64,000 nucleotides of DNA from Streptomyces fragilis (GCF_003112515.1 NZ_BEVZ01000005.1:124001-188000), one strand, 5' to 3'. Counted from the stretch's first letter, positions 17,193 through 25,418 are shown. The notes: generated by a model from the letters alone, not told the origin. Made by a program: numbers and translations.

Positions 17193-18482
17193 ATGGGCAT
17201 CTCTCCTGAGCGCTTCGAGACGCTGGCCGTCCACGCCGGACGCGCGGACCTGACCGAGCTGGGCGTGCACGCGCCTCCGATCGACCTGTCCTCCACCAAC
17301 CCGCTCCCGGACATCGAGCGGGGCGGCGACTCCTACGAGTCGATGGCCACCGGGGGCCGCCCGCTGCCCGACGGCGGCGCGGTCTACCAGCGCCTGTGGA
17401 ACCCCACCGTCGCCCGCTTCGAAACCGCCCTCGCCGACCTCGAACAGGCCGAGGCGGCGGTCGCCTTCGCCTCCGGCATGGCCGCCACCACCGCCGCGAT
17501 CCTCGCCATGACCGGTGAGAGCGGCAAGCGCCACATCGTGGCCGTCCGCCCGCTGTACGGCGGCACCGACCACCTGCTCGCCTCCGGCCTGCTCGGCGTG
17601 GAGGCCACCTTCTGCGGCCCCTCCGAGGTGGCCGGCGCCCTCGCCGCCCGCCCCGACACGGCCCTCGTCCTCCTCGAGACGCCCGCCAACCCCACCCTCG
17701 ACCTGGTCGACATCGCGGGTGTCGTGCGGCAGGCCGGCGCGGTCCCGGTGATGGTCGACAACACCTTCGCCACGCCGGTGCTGCAGAACCCCGTCACGCT
17801 GGGCGCCTCGCTCGTCCTGCACAGCGCCACCAAGTACCTCGGCGGGCACGGCGACGTCATCGGCGGCGTCATCGCCTGCGACGAGACCACCGCCGAGGCG
17901 CTGCGCAGGGTCCGCGCGATCACCGGCGCCCTGCTGCACCCGCTGGCCGGCTACCTGCTCCACCGCGGCCTGGCCACCCTGCCCACCCGGGTCCGCGCCC
18001 AGCAGGAGACCGCCCGCGAGCTGGCCTCCTGGCTCGGCGGCCACCCGGCCGTGGAGCGCGTCTTCTTCCCCGACCTGGACTCCGCCGTGCTGGCGGACGG
18101 CCGCACCGGCTCGCTGCGCCACCAGATGCGCGGCCCCGGCGCGATGATCTCCGTCGCCCTGCGCGGCGGCTACGAGGCGGCCAAGCGGCTGACCTCCTCG
18201 CTCTCGCTGTTCACCCACGCCGTCTCGCTCGGCGGCGTCGACTCCCTGGTCCAGCACCCGGCCGCGCTCACCCACCGCCCGGTCGCGCCGGAGGCGCGCC
18301 CCTCGGCCAACGTGGTGCGCCTGTCCATCGGCCTGGAGCACGTCGACGACCTGATCGCCGACCTCGAGACGGCCCTCGCGCCGGCCGCGGACCCCACCGT
18401 CCCCTCGGTCACCCCCGCGGTCCTCCCGCTCTCCGCCCACGCCGCCCACGCCACCGAACCGGCGACGGCGCCGGTGAGCTGA
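17193..18482 (+). CDS. Cys/Met-metabolism PLP-dependent enzyme (gamma-lyase/synthase family)
   Basis: 429 residues of the fold-type I MetC/MetB family. Landmarks: YQRLWNPTVARFETALADLE, AFASGMAATTAAIL, LLETPANPTLDLVDI, the PLP-Asp in VMVDNTFATPV, and the Schiff-base lysine in HSATKYLGGHGDVIGG. The C-terminus SVSLGGVDSLVQHPA-like block (AVSLGGVDSLVQHPAALTH) is complete. Specificity (cystathionine or methionine gamma-lyase, or synthase) cannot be fixed by eye. Start ATG 17193 is chosen by family length; ATG 17157 is possible. An Lrp-type regulator diverges, so amino-acid-responsive control is likely. Confidence 0.92.
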   Translation: MGISPERFETLAVHAGRADLTELGVHAPPIDLSSTNPLPDIERGGDSYESMATGGRPLPDGGAVYQRLWNPTVARFETALADLEQAEAAVAFASGMAATTAAILAMTGESGKRHIVAVRPLYGGTDHLLASGLLGVEATFCGPSEVAGALAARPDTALVLLETPANPTLDLVDIAGVVRQAGAVPVMVDNTFATPVLQNPVTLGASLVLHSATKYLGGHGDVIGGVIACDETTAEALRRVRAITGALLHPLAGYLLHRGLATLPTRVRAQQETARELASWLGGHPAVERVFFPDLDSAVLADGRTGSLRHQMRGPGAMISVALRGGYEAAKRLTSSLSLFTHAVSLGGVDSLVQHPAALTHRPVAPEARPSANVVRLSIGLEHVDDLIADLETALAPAADPTVPSVTPAVLPLSAHAAHATEPATAPVS

Positions 18483-18494
18483 CACCCCCGGAAC

Positions 18495-18538
18495 CACGGC
18501 GGCGGGGCATCTCGGGAGGGGAATGCCCCGCCGCCGTG
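18495..18538 (+). terminator. Perfect 16-bp hairpin after the PLP enzyme gene
   Basis: CACGGCGGCGGGGCAT (18495-18510) pairs exactly with ATGCCCCGCCGCCGTG (18523-18538) around a 12-nt loop, 12 bases after the stop codon. Confidence 0.85.
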
Positions 18539-18654
18539 CGTGCGGCCCCGGTGCCGGTCCGGCGGGCGCCCGCTGCCTGGACGGCGGCGCGCTGCCTCAC
18601 CGGCGGCGATCCCGTCTGCTTCATCCAGCCACGTGCGCCGGTGACGGCCTGTCG

Positions 18655-18880
18655 GACCGGGCCGGGCCGCGCCGGGCCGCATCGGTCAGGGCCGCGCCGG
18701 GCCGCATCGGTCAGGGCCGCGCCGGGCCGCGTCGGGCTGGCCGGGCCACGTTGGGCCGCACCGGGCCGCATCGGACCGGGCCGCATCGGGCCGCGTCGGG
18801 CTGGCCGGGCCACGTCGGGCCGAGCCGGGCCGCATCGGACAGGGCCGCGCCGAGCCGCGTCGACCGTTGCCGCGGCCGTC
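18655..18880. repeat. GGGCCGCrTCGG-type degenerate tandem repeats, no gene
   Basis: The 430-bp stretch between 18500 and 18930 has no supportable gene. From 18655 it consists of 10-15 bp modules (GGGCCGCGCCGGGCCGCATC, GGTCA, GGGCTGGCCGGGCCACGT) repeated in changing order; two 25-bp copies are identical and a longer module with GGGCTGGCCGGGCCACGT appears twice about 65 bp apart. Low-complexity expansion is the simplest reading. Confidence 0.7.
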
Positions 18881-18930
18881 GACGCGGCCCCGGCAACGGT
18901 CCCCGGCGGTTCCGGGGCGTCACGCGGCCC

Positions 18931-19251
18931 TCAGCCGTTCCCGCCCCCGGTGACCAGCAGCGCCACCAACGTGGCGACCAGCGCCAGGACACCGCCGAAG
19001 GCCAGCAGCAGCGAGGGCGCACGCAGGTCACCGGCGGGCTGCTCGGCGGACCGCGGAGGCGTCCCGGGCGGGCGCACGATCCCGTCCGGGGTCTCCCGCG
19101 CCGCCTCCCAGCCCTCGACGCAGGCCTCGACGCACTCCCCGCACGTCGCCTGCTCCGGGTCCTGCGCCCGCGGCGTCCCCACATCGATGGGCGCGTCGCA
19201 CACGGCGACCACGTCTCCCTCGAGCGCGATGTGCACCACCGGTTCCCGCAT
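18931..19251 (-). CDS. Small tail-anchored protein with cysteine pairs
   Basis: 106 residues. The N-terminal half holds four cysteines (AVCDAP and ATCGECVEACVEGW), which could bind zinc or iron; the C-terminus is one hydrophobic helix (LLLAFGGVLALVATLVALLVT) followed by TGGGNG, giving a tail-anchored topology with the cysteine domain in the cytosol. ATG 19251 has AGGAGGGG eight bases upstream. The layout recalls small actinomycete zinc-finger/anti-sigma-like proteins, but no partner sigma gene is adjacent. Function unknown. Confidence 0.7.
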   Translation of the reverse strand: MREPVVHIALEGDVVAVCDAPIDVGTPRAQDPEQATCGECVEACVEGWEAARETPDGIVRPPGTPPRSAEQPAGDLRAPSLLLAFGGVLALVATLVALLVTGGGNG

Positions 19252-19472
19252 ACATCCGTCCCCTCCTCGCACGGCGCCCGACGGGCCGGCGTGCGCCCGC
19301 GCGGGAACCCCCACCCCCGAAACGATCGTCCGCGCGTCACTCTCACACGGCCCCCGGCCACCCGGCCAGACCGTGGCCGTCACCAACAGAGGTCTGGACC
19401 GGTGAGGGAGGGGCCGTCGGCGTGCGGCGTGAGCCGGCTGGAGTATTGTCCGCCTGTTCGAGGAGGGGTGTA

Positions 19473-19988
19473 ATGAGCGGCTACGGGCAGTCGACCGACA
19501 GCAACTGGAAGCTGACCTACGACGAGGGCGGGGTCCTCGCGGGCCGGTGGTGGAAGTGGGCCATGTCCGCGCCCGACGACCGCAGCCCGGTCAGCGACAC
19601 GACGGGTGAGCACGCCGACTGGAAGCAGCCGAAGGACCTCTGGTTTCTCGCGGGCACGTACGGCGGCCGTGTGGTGCGGCGCTGCACGGTGCCCGCGGCC
19701 CGGCCGCTGTTCTTCCCCGTCATCAACATGCAGTACGCCATGCGGTACGAGAAGAGCATCCAGCGGATGACGGTGGCCAGGGCCACCGCCGCGCTCAACG
19801 GCATCCCGATCGACCTGCGCGAGTTCGCCGGGCCGTTCCGCACGGGGCTGACCCGCCGGTACGCGTGGGGCGTCTGGGGCGCCATCGCCCCGCTGACCCC
19901 GGGCGAGTACGTCCTGGAGATCAAGGGCGCGTCCGCGGGCGGGTTCTGGGTCGACACGACCTACCACCTGGACGTCCGGGCCGCCTGA
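19473..19988 (+). CDS. Conserved hypothetical protein (WWKW motif)
   Basis: 171 residues, soluble, no signal peptide. Striking aromatic features: GRWWKWAMSAPDDRSPVSD, DLWFLAGTYGG, PLFFPVINMQYAM, and the terminal GEYVLEIKGASAGGFWVDTTYHLDV, suggesting a beta-rich fold. A strong AGGAGGGG stands about seven bases before ATG 19473. I do not recognise a characterised family. The stop codon lies inside a hairpin shared with the converging GNAT gene. Confidence 0.75.
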   Translation: MSGYGQSTDSNWKLTYDEGGVLAGRWWKWAMSAPDDRSPVSDTTGEHADWKQPKDLWFLAGTYGGRVVRRCTVPAARPLFFPVINMQYAMRYEKSIQRMTVARATAALNGIPIDLREFAGPFRTGLTRRYAWGVWGAIAPLTPGEYVLEIKGASAGGFWVDTTYHLDVRAA

Positions 19989-20010
19989 GCCCGCACCCGG
20001 CTCAGGCGGC
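19980..20010. terminator. Shared terminator spanning both stop codons
   Basis: GCCGCCTGAGCC (19980-19991) and GGCTCAGGCGGC (19999-20010) form a perfect 12-bp stem with a 7-nt loop. The TGA of the forward gene and the TCA (stop) of the reverse gene are both inside the stem, so each gene's last codons are part of the bidirectional terminator. Confidence 0.8.
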
Positions 20011-20544
20011 GGACGTCACCGGGGGCCGCAGGCCGAGCCACTGCTCGGCGTCCCACGCCTCGAACCGCTCCACCTCGCCGAAGCCCAGCTTCTCCGCGAG
20101 GCGCATCGAGGCGACGTTGGCGGACCGGGTGGTGAGCACCACCGGCTCACCGGGGAGCTCTCCGTCCAGCCAGTCGAGCGCCGCCGCGCAGGCCTCGGTG
20201 GCGTACCCGCGCCCCCAGGCCCGCGGCAGGAAGAGATAGCCGAGATCGGCCTTCCCCGCCGCGGCCGGGCGCCGGTGCCCCGTCGCCCTCCTGAGCAGGA
20301 CGCAGCCGATCATCTCCCCGTCGAGCTCGGCCACGAAGCTCCCGGCCCGCTGCTCCGGCACCTCGGGCAGCTCACGTTCGAGCTCGCCACGGTCGCGAGG
20401 GCCGCCCAGGTACGTGTGCACCTCCGGCGACGCCAGCAGTTCGACGAACACCGCGCGGTCCCGGCCCTCGGACGCCCGGAGCACCAGCCGTTCGGTCCGG
20501 ATCGGTGCGGGCGGCCACGTGACGGATCCCAGTTCCGCGTCCAT
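20002..20544 (-). CDS. GNAT acetyltransferase, RimJ/RimL-like
   Basis: 180 residues. IRTERLVLRASEGRDRAVFVELL is the RimJ-type N-terminus; motif A is DLGYLFLPRAWGRGYATEACAAALDWL, and NVASMRLAEKLGFGEVERFEAWD is the C-terminal block of the same subgroup. Usual substrates are protein N-termini or small amines; none can be assigned. Start ATG at MDAELGSV. Its 3' end shares a terminator with the converging gene. Confidence 0.9.
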   Translation of the reverse strand: MDAELGSVTWPPAPIRTERLVLRASEGRDRAVFVELLASPEVHTYLGGPRDRGELERELPEVPEQRAGSFVAELDGEMIGCVLLRRATGHRRPAAAGKADLGYLFLPRAWGRGYATEACAAALDWLDGELPGEPVVLTTRSANVASMRLAEKLGFGEVERFEAWDAEQWLGLRPPVTSAA

Positions 20545-20738
20545 GCGAGCAGGCTAACAGGGGCTGCAAACAGTCCAGTTGACCTTCGCCGAGACGGGTG
20601 CCTCCCGCTTCACCGGGCACTCGGCCGACCGGGTGCCGTGACGACGACCTCGTGCGGACCGCGCCGTTGGGGGCTGCCAGGCGCGCACAGGCACGGCACC
20701 GTCGGTGCGCGGGGGGCGTGGAGGCGCCGCCGTGCGGG

Positions 20739-21587
20739 CTACAGGGTGGTGGCGGCGCGCACCAGCCCCGCGACCGCCGTCGAACGGCTGTGGGGGGGCC
20801 AGGCGATCACCGTGGTGACGCGGGGGGCGTCGAGGACGGGCACGGCGGCCAGGTCCTCGCGCAGGCCGGTGCGGCCCGACTCGGGGACGACGGCGCAGGC
20901 GCGGCCGAGGGCGATGAGCTGGGTGAGCTGCGTATGGTCGCGCACCTGCGGACCAGGGCCGTCCGGGAAGGACCCGTCGGGCCGCGGCCAACGCGGCAGG
21001 GGCAGATCGGGGAGGCCGGTGACCTCGTCGAGGCGCAGATGGGGGCGGACGGCCAGGGGGTGACCGGCCGGGAGGATCACGACCTGCCCCTCGGTGTGCA
21101 GGTCCTCGGTGTCGAAGCCGGCGGTGTCGTCGAACGGCCGGTGCAGCAGGGCGACATCGGCCCGGCCGTCGCGCAGCACCCCCGCCTGCTCGCCCGGCCC
21201 GCACAGCAGCACGTCCACGGCGACGGCGCCGGGTTCGGCGGCGTGGACGTCCAGGAGCTTCGCCAGGAGTTCGCCCGAGGCGCCCGCCTTCGCGGCCAGG
21301 ACCACCGAGGGGTGCCCGGCCGCGGTGAGGGCGGCACGGCGGGTCCGCCGCTCGGCGGCCTCGACGGCGTCCAGCGCCGCCCGCGCCTCCCGCAGCAGCA
21401 CCGCCCCGGCCCCGGTCAGGGAGACTCCCCGGCTCCCGCGCTCCAGGAGGGCGGCGCCCAGGCGCCGCTCCAGCGCACCGATCGCCCGCGACAGCGGAGG
21501 CTGGGCGATCCCGAGCCGCAACGCGGCCCGCCCGAAGTGCAACTCCTCGGCGACCGCGACGAAGTACCGCAGCTCACGTGTCTCCAC
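20739..21587 (-). CDS. LysR family transcriptional regulator
   Basis: 282 residues. Winged HTH at residues 1-60 (LRYFVAVAEELHFGRAALRL, then AQPPLSRAIGALERRLGAAL) followed by a periplasmic-binding-protein-like effector domain (PSVVLAAKAGASGELLAKLL to GRACAVVPESG). It diverges from an SDR gene across 104 bp that contains a perfect LysR-type dyad, so it most likely regulates that gene and itself. Confidence 0.95.
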   Translation of the reverse strand: METRELRYFVAVAEELHFGRAALRLGIAQPPLSRAIGALERRLGAALLERGSRGVSLTGAGAVLLREARAALDAVEAAERRTRRAALTAAGHPSVVLAAKAGASGELLAKLLDVHAAEPGAVAVDVLLCGPGEQAGVLRDGRADVALLHRPFDDTAGFDTEDLHTEGQVVILPAGHPLAVRPHLRLDEVTGLPDLPLPRWPRPDGSFPDGPGPQVRDHTQLTQLIALGRACAVVPESGRTGLREDLAAVPVLDAPRVTTVIAWPPHSRSTAVAGLVRAATTL

Positions 21588-21612
21588 CCCGCCAGCGTAA
21601 CGGGACCGACCA

Positions 21613-21639
21613 GCGGCGATACCCCAGCGGTATCGCCGC
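21613..21639. promoter_or_regulatory. LysR operator in the divergent LysR/SDR region
   Basis: GCGGCGATACC (21613-21623) and GGTATCGCCGC (21629-21639) are perfect inverted repeats around CCAGC. The centre ATACC-N5-GGTAT fits the LysR consensus T-N11-A. It sits 26 bp before the LysR start and about 50 bp before the SDR start. Confidence 0.8.
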
Positions 21640-21691
21640 CCACCCGATCGGTCTTGGACGCCCCGCCCGGCCCGGGAGCAGCATCGAGGCC

Positions 21692-22435
21692 ATGAGTGAG
21701 GACAACGACGTGAACCGGAACAAGGTCGCCCTGGTGACCGGGGCCAACAAGGGCATCGGCTACGAGATCGCCGCCGGGCTCGGCGCGCTCGGCTGGACCG
21801 TCGGGGTCGGCGCGCGGAACGAGGAGCGGCGCGAGGCCGCCGTGGAGAAGCTGCGCGCCGACGGGATCGACGCGTTCGGCGTGCCGCTGGACGTGACCGA
21901 CGACGCGAGCGCGGCGGGCGCGGCCCGGCTGATCGAGGAACGGACCGGGAGGCTCGACGCCCTGGTCAACAACGCGGGCATCACCGGCGGCGGCCCTCAG
22001 GAACCCACCGTCGTCGACCTGGACCGGGTGCGGGCGGTCGTGGAGACCAACGTGATCGGCGTCATCCGCGTCACCAACGCCCTGCTGCCGCTGCTGCGCC
22101 GCTCGCCCTCGCCGCGGATCGTCAACGTCTCCAGCGGCGTCGGCTCCCTCACGCTGCAGTCCACGCCCGGCGCCGACACGGGCCCGATCGCCGTCGCCTA
22201 CGCACCGTCGAAGACGTTCCTCAACGCCGTCACGGTGCAGTACGCCAAGGAACTGGCCGACACGAACATCCTGGTCAACGCCGTCTGCCCCGGCTTCACC
22301 GCCACCGACCTCAACGGCTTCCGGGGCGTGCGCACCCCGCAGCAGGGCGCGGCCTCCGCGATCCGGCTGGCGACCGTACCGGACGACGGGCCGCGGGGCC
22401 GTTTCTTCAACGACGACGGCGAGCTCCCGTGGTGA
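21692..22435 (+). CDS. Short-chain dehydrogenase/reductase (SDR)
   Basis: 247 residues, classical SDR. Cofactor motif TGANKGIG at residues 16-23, structural motif NNAG near 90, catalytic Ser in NVSSGVGS and YAPSK (Tyr-x3-Lys) near 170. The RNEERR stretch after beta-2 suggests NADPH preference, as in carbonyl-reductase-like members. Substrate unknown. Controlled most likely by the divergent LysR protein. Start ATG 21692 with a weak GAGG upstream. Confidence 0.93.
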   Translation: MSEDNDVNRNKVALVTGANKGIGYEIAAGLGALGWTVGVGARNEERREAAVEKLRADGIDAFGVPLDVTDDASAAGAARLIEERTGRLDALVNNAGITGGGPQEPTVVDLDRVRAVVETNVIGVIRVTNALLPLLRRSPSPRIVNVSSGVGSLTLQSTPGADTGPIAVAYAPSKTFLNAVTVQYAKELADTNILVNAVCPGFTATDLNGFRGVRTPQQGAASAIRLATVPDDGPRGRFFNDDGELPW

Positions 22436-22468
22436 GGTGAGAACGCGTCCCTCCGACCACCCCGGCGG

Positions 22469-23581
22469 TCAGTCGTCCAGCCGCACCGGCATCAGGATCG
22501 AGAAGGCGTCCTCGGTGTCGGTCCGGCGGACGGCCATGGGCGCCGTCGGGCCGCCGAACTCCAGGACCAGCCGATCGGGTTCACCGGCCGCGGCGAGCGC
22601 CTGCAGCAGGAACGCCCGGTTGACGCCGACGTGGTCCTCCCCGCCCTCGACAGCCGTCCCGTCCTCCCCGCCGTCCCCCTCCCCGCGGACGCGGACCGTG
22701 CCGTCGTCCGCGACCTCCAGCACGGTGACGTCGAAGGCGACCCCGTCCTGCTCGCGCACCTCGCCCACCCGCACGGGCCCGCTCTCCACCGCCTCCCGCA
22801 GCTCCGCGACATCGACGACGACGCGGCGGCCCTCCGGCAGACGGACGAGGCGGCGGTAGTCGGGGAACTCGTGGTCGAGGAGCGGCCCGGCGACCTGACG
22901 GCCCCCCGCCTCCAGGAGCACGCGGTCACCGTCCACCGTGAGATGGGCGGACGCGTCGTCGCCGAGCAGCGCCCGCATCGCGTCGACCAGCGGCGACGGC
23001 ACGACGGCCTGCACGCGCGGTCCGCCGTGCCCCGCGGTACCGGCCTGCGCGAGGGCCATCCGGTACCGGTCGGTGGCCACGACGCGCAGCACGTCGCCCT
23101 CGAGGTCGAACAGGAGCCCGCCGAGCATGGGCAGCTCCGGGTCGGCGCCGGCGGCGAAGCGGACCGCGTCCACCGCGGCGGCCAGCTCGGGGGCGGGGAC
23201 GGTCAGGCGGACGGCGTCGGCAATGGCCGTGGTCATGGGTTTCTCCCTGTCGTCGAGGAGTGCTCGGAGCGCGGAGAGCTCCCTGCGGGCGTCGGACAGC
23301 CCCCGCTCGAGGCGGCGCAGGTGCGCCTGCAGCAGCCTGCGCACCAGGCCGGTGTCCGCACCGGACCAGCCGGCCAGCACCAGCCGGATGTCCGCCAGCG
23401 GCATCCCCGCCCGGCGCAGCCGGGCCAGCAACCGGGACTCCTCCACCTGTTCCGGCGCGTACCAGCGGTAGCCGCTCACCGGATCCACCCAGGCCGGAAC
23501 CAGCACCCCCGCACGGTCGTAGAACCGCAGGGCACTGACGCTCAGCCCGCTGTCCCGGGCCATCTCCCCGATGCTGCGCAT
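22469..23581 (-). CDS. MerR regulator fused to DNA polymerase III beta-clamp domains 2-3
   Basis: 370 residues. Residues 1-70 are a MerR winged helix (MRSIGEMARDSGLSVSALRF, GYRWYAPEQVEESRLLARLR), then a dimerisation helix to about 110. Residues 116-370 match the sliding clamp: PMLGGLLFDLEGDVLRVVAT then DRYRMA, HEFPDYRRLVRLPEG, NRAFLLQALAA, LVLEFGGPTAPMAVRR and the C-terminal FSILMPVRL. The first clamp domain is missing and replaced by MerR. ATG 23581 is favoured over ATG 23599 by GGAG spacing and by the promoter position. A MerR-type 19-bp-spacer promoter lies just upstream, suggesting autoregulation. The ligand or partner is unknown. Confidence 0.88.
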   Translation of the reverse strand: MRSIGEMARDSGLSVSALRFYDRAGVLVPAWVDPVSGYRWYAPEQVEESRLLARLRRAGMPLADIRLVLAGWSGADTGLVRRLLQAHLRRLERGLSDARRELSALRALLDDREKPMTTAIADAVRLTVPAPELAAAVDAVRFAAGADPELPMLGGLLFDLEGDVLRVVATDRYRMALAQAGTAGHGGPRVQAVVPSPLVDAMRALLGDDASAHLTVDGDRVLLEAGGRQVAGPLLDHEFPDYRRLVRLPEGRRVVVDVAELREAVESGPVRVGEVREQDGVAFDVTVLEVADDGTVRVRGEGDGGEDGTAVEGGEDHVGVNRAFLLQALAAAGEPDRLVLEFGGPTAPMAVRRTDTEDAFSILMPVRLDD

Positions 23582-23600
23582 GTCGCTCTCCACACCCATG

Positions 23601-23631
23601 ACCCTGGCCCCTCGACCATGTCGAGGGTCAA
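23601..23631 (-). promoter_or_regulatory. MerR-type promoter (19-bp spacer with dyad)
   Basis: On the reverse strand TTGACC (-35; plus 23626-23631) and CAGGGT (-10; plus 23601-23606) are 19 bp apart, the over-long spacing that MerR proteins correct by twisting DNA. Between them lies CCCTCGAC-CAT-GTCGAGGG (plus 23609-23627), a perfect 8-bp dyad. Transcription would begin near the first ATG, favouring the ATG at 23581 as the start codon. Confidence 0.75.
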
Positions 23632-23744
23632 CCGCGGCCGGCCACACCCGCCGATCAGCACCGCCTCGCCGAGTACCCGGCCCGGGGACGGCGAACGGAG
23701 ATCAGCTTCCCCGTCACGGCGCCGCGCGTCGAGCACCCGCGACG

Positions 23745-24509
23745 TCAGCGCAGCGCCGCACGCGTCGCCGCCATGGCCCAGACCCCGGCCACGGTGAACA
23801 CCCCCGCCACACTCCACCCGAGCACGCCCATCGGGTTGAGCCCGAGGACGTTGTACGCCACCAGCACGTACGGGATCGACAGCACCATCCACCCGCCCAG
23901 CAACGGGAACAGCCGCAGCCCGAGCACCGCCACCCACGCCAGGCCCAGCAGCACCCAGCCGAGGATCAGCCACCCCGCGGACGCCAGCTCCGTGGTGGTG
24001 AAGAACCGCTCGACGTGACCGCCGGCCGTCATCCGCACCACGTCGCCCCGCCACAGCCGTAGTTCGGCCCGGTCCCCACGCTCCACGTCGTCGTAGAAGG
24101 CCTTCCCGACGCCCAGACTCTCGGTCCGCTCCCCGAAGCGGACGCGCGCGGTGTAGTTGGTGGTGCACGACTGGGAGCCGTTGGAGTCCGTGGTGCACGA
24201 CACGCTCTTGCCCAGGCCCAGGACCTCGCCCGTGACCTCGGCGACGCAGTCCTCGGCCGTCCGCCACGACGTGCCGACGGGACACGTGGGGGCCCTCCAC
24301 TGCCGGGCCACGGCGTACGCGGTGTCCCCGATGTGGTCGACGCACAGGAACAGCCCCGGCACCGCCACCGCGAGCATCAGCACCCGTACCACCGCGAGGA
24401 GCGCCCTCTCCTGCTCCCGGCTCAGATTCCGGAACCGGCGTCCGCCGCGTAAGTACACCCTGACGACACCCCCCCGACCGCCTCGTCCCGGCCCACCAGC
24501 GTCTGCCAT
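23745..24509 (-). CDS. Four-helix membrane protein with cysteine-rich extracytoplasmic loop
   Basis: 254 residues. One helix near residue 40-60 (VVRVLMLAVAVPGLFLCVDH), an external domain with five cysteines (APTCPVGTSW, EDCVAEV, SVSCTTDSNGSQSCTT) and a beta-like GDRAELRLWRGDVVRMT stretch, then three further helices from about residue 175. The loop resembles actinomycete proteins of unknown function that carry a short disulfide-stabilised domain. No catalytic motif seen. Start ATG 24509 is tentative. Confidence 0.75.
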   Translation of the reverse strand: MADAGGPGRGGRGGVVRVYLRGGRRFRNLSREQERALLAVVRVLMLAVAVPGLFLCVDHIGDTAYAVARQWRAPTCPVGTSWRTAEDCVAEVTGEVLGLGKSVSCTTDSNGSQSCTTNYTARVRFGERTESLGVGKAFYDDVERGDRAELRLWRGDVVRMTAGGHVERFFTTTELASAGWLILGWVLLGLAWVAVLGLRLFPLLGGWMVLSIPYVLVAYNVLGLNPMGVLGWSVAGVFTVAGVWAMAATRAALR

Positions 24510-24826
24510 TCCGCAGGCTGAGGCAATGGCCGTGACACCGGTTGACCGGTTCCCCCGCGCACGACGGCCAGCACCCGCCCCCCCGGGGCCTGCCGGCGCG
24601 GGGGCCGAGCGCGATGCTGAGGCTGCCCAGGTGCTGCTGCCCTGGTGCGAGGGCCAGGTCCGCCGGTGCGTCGGCCGTGACCGCCGCCCGTCCCCTCAGA
24701 ACCGCGAACCGCGGGTGCGGTGACGCTCCCGTCGACTGCCGGCCGCGGCCGGCGGGCGCTCCGGCCCGGTAGCCACGGGGTTTCCCTCCCCGGGACGTGC
24801 GGCGGTGGGGCGACCACTCAGACCGA

Positions 24827-24846
24827 CCTGAGTATCCGTGCTCAGG
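24827..24846. promoter_or_regulatory. TGAGTA-N4-TGCTCA dyad upstream of the DUF5707-like gene
   Basis: CCTGAG (24827-24832) and CTCAGG (24841-24846) form an inverted repeat; the inner TGAGTATCCGTGCTCA matches the dyad TGAGTAGCGGTACTCA found upstream of the lipoprotein gene at 43.1 kb. The 440-bp region 24510-24950 holds no other gene I can support. Confidence 0.5.
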
Positions 24847-24950
24847 CCGCGCCGGCCCCGGGCGGCGAGGATGGGTACAGCGGAGCGGAGCAACGGCGCA
24901 CCGCCTGCCGCACCAGTTCCATCTGCTGCGTTCTCAACGGGGGTTCCACC

Positions 24951-25418
24951 ATGTCTCGTCGCACTGTCGTCCTGTCCGCACTCACCGCGGCACTGCTCGT
25001 CGGCGGCGCCGGCGCGTTCGCCGTCGCCCGCACCGCGGACGAGCCGCCCGTCCTCTCGGAGAGCGGGGTCCGCTACACCGCCCCCACGGCGAAGCGGGAC
25101 GGCGGCCTCGTCTTCGTCACGGACGTCACCGCGTCCTCCGGTGTGAAGAGCCTCAAGGTGCTGGCCTGGCCGGAGGACGGCCCGTTCAGCAAGGACGAGC
25201 TGACCGCCGCGGACATGGCCGAGGTCGAGTCCGCCGACTGCGTCGACACCGAGGGCGGCACCGACAGCGACACCGTCGTCTGCACCTACGACGCCCCCAT
25301 GACCGCCAAGGACCTCGCCGAGTCCCCCCGCGGCACCTGGCACGTCGCCACCCTCGCCACGGCCGAGGACGGCACCACCACCTTCGCCGACCGGACGGCC
25401 ACCTTCACGGTGAAGTGA
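24951..25418 (+). CDS. Secreted DUF5707-like protein
   Basis: 155 residues with a clear signal peptide (RRTVVLSALTAALLVGGAGA then FAVA) and a compact beta-rich exported domain: SGVRYTAPTAKRDGGLVFVT, DVTASSGVKSLKVLAWP, ESADCVDTE, TVVCTYDAP, GTWHVATLATAEDGTT. The two cysteines probably form a disulfide. It resembles the streptomycete secreted DUF5707 family, whose role is unknown. Its last 14 bases overlap the 3' end of the converging gene. Confidence 0.75.
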   Translation: MSRRTVVLSALTAALLVGGAGAFAVARTADEPPVLSESGVRYTAPTAKRDGGLVFVTDVTASSGVKSLKVLAWPEDGPFSKDELTAADMAEVESADCVDTEGGTDSDTVVCTYDAPMTAKDLAESPRGTWHVATLATAEDGTTTFADRTATFTVK

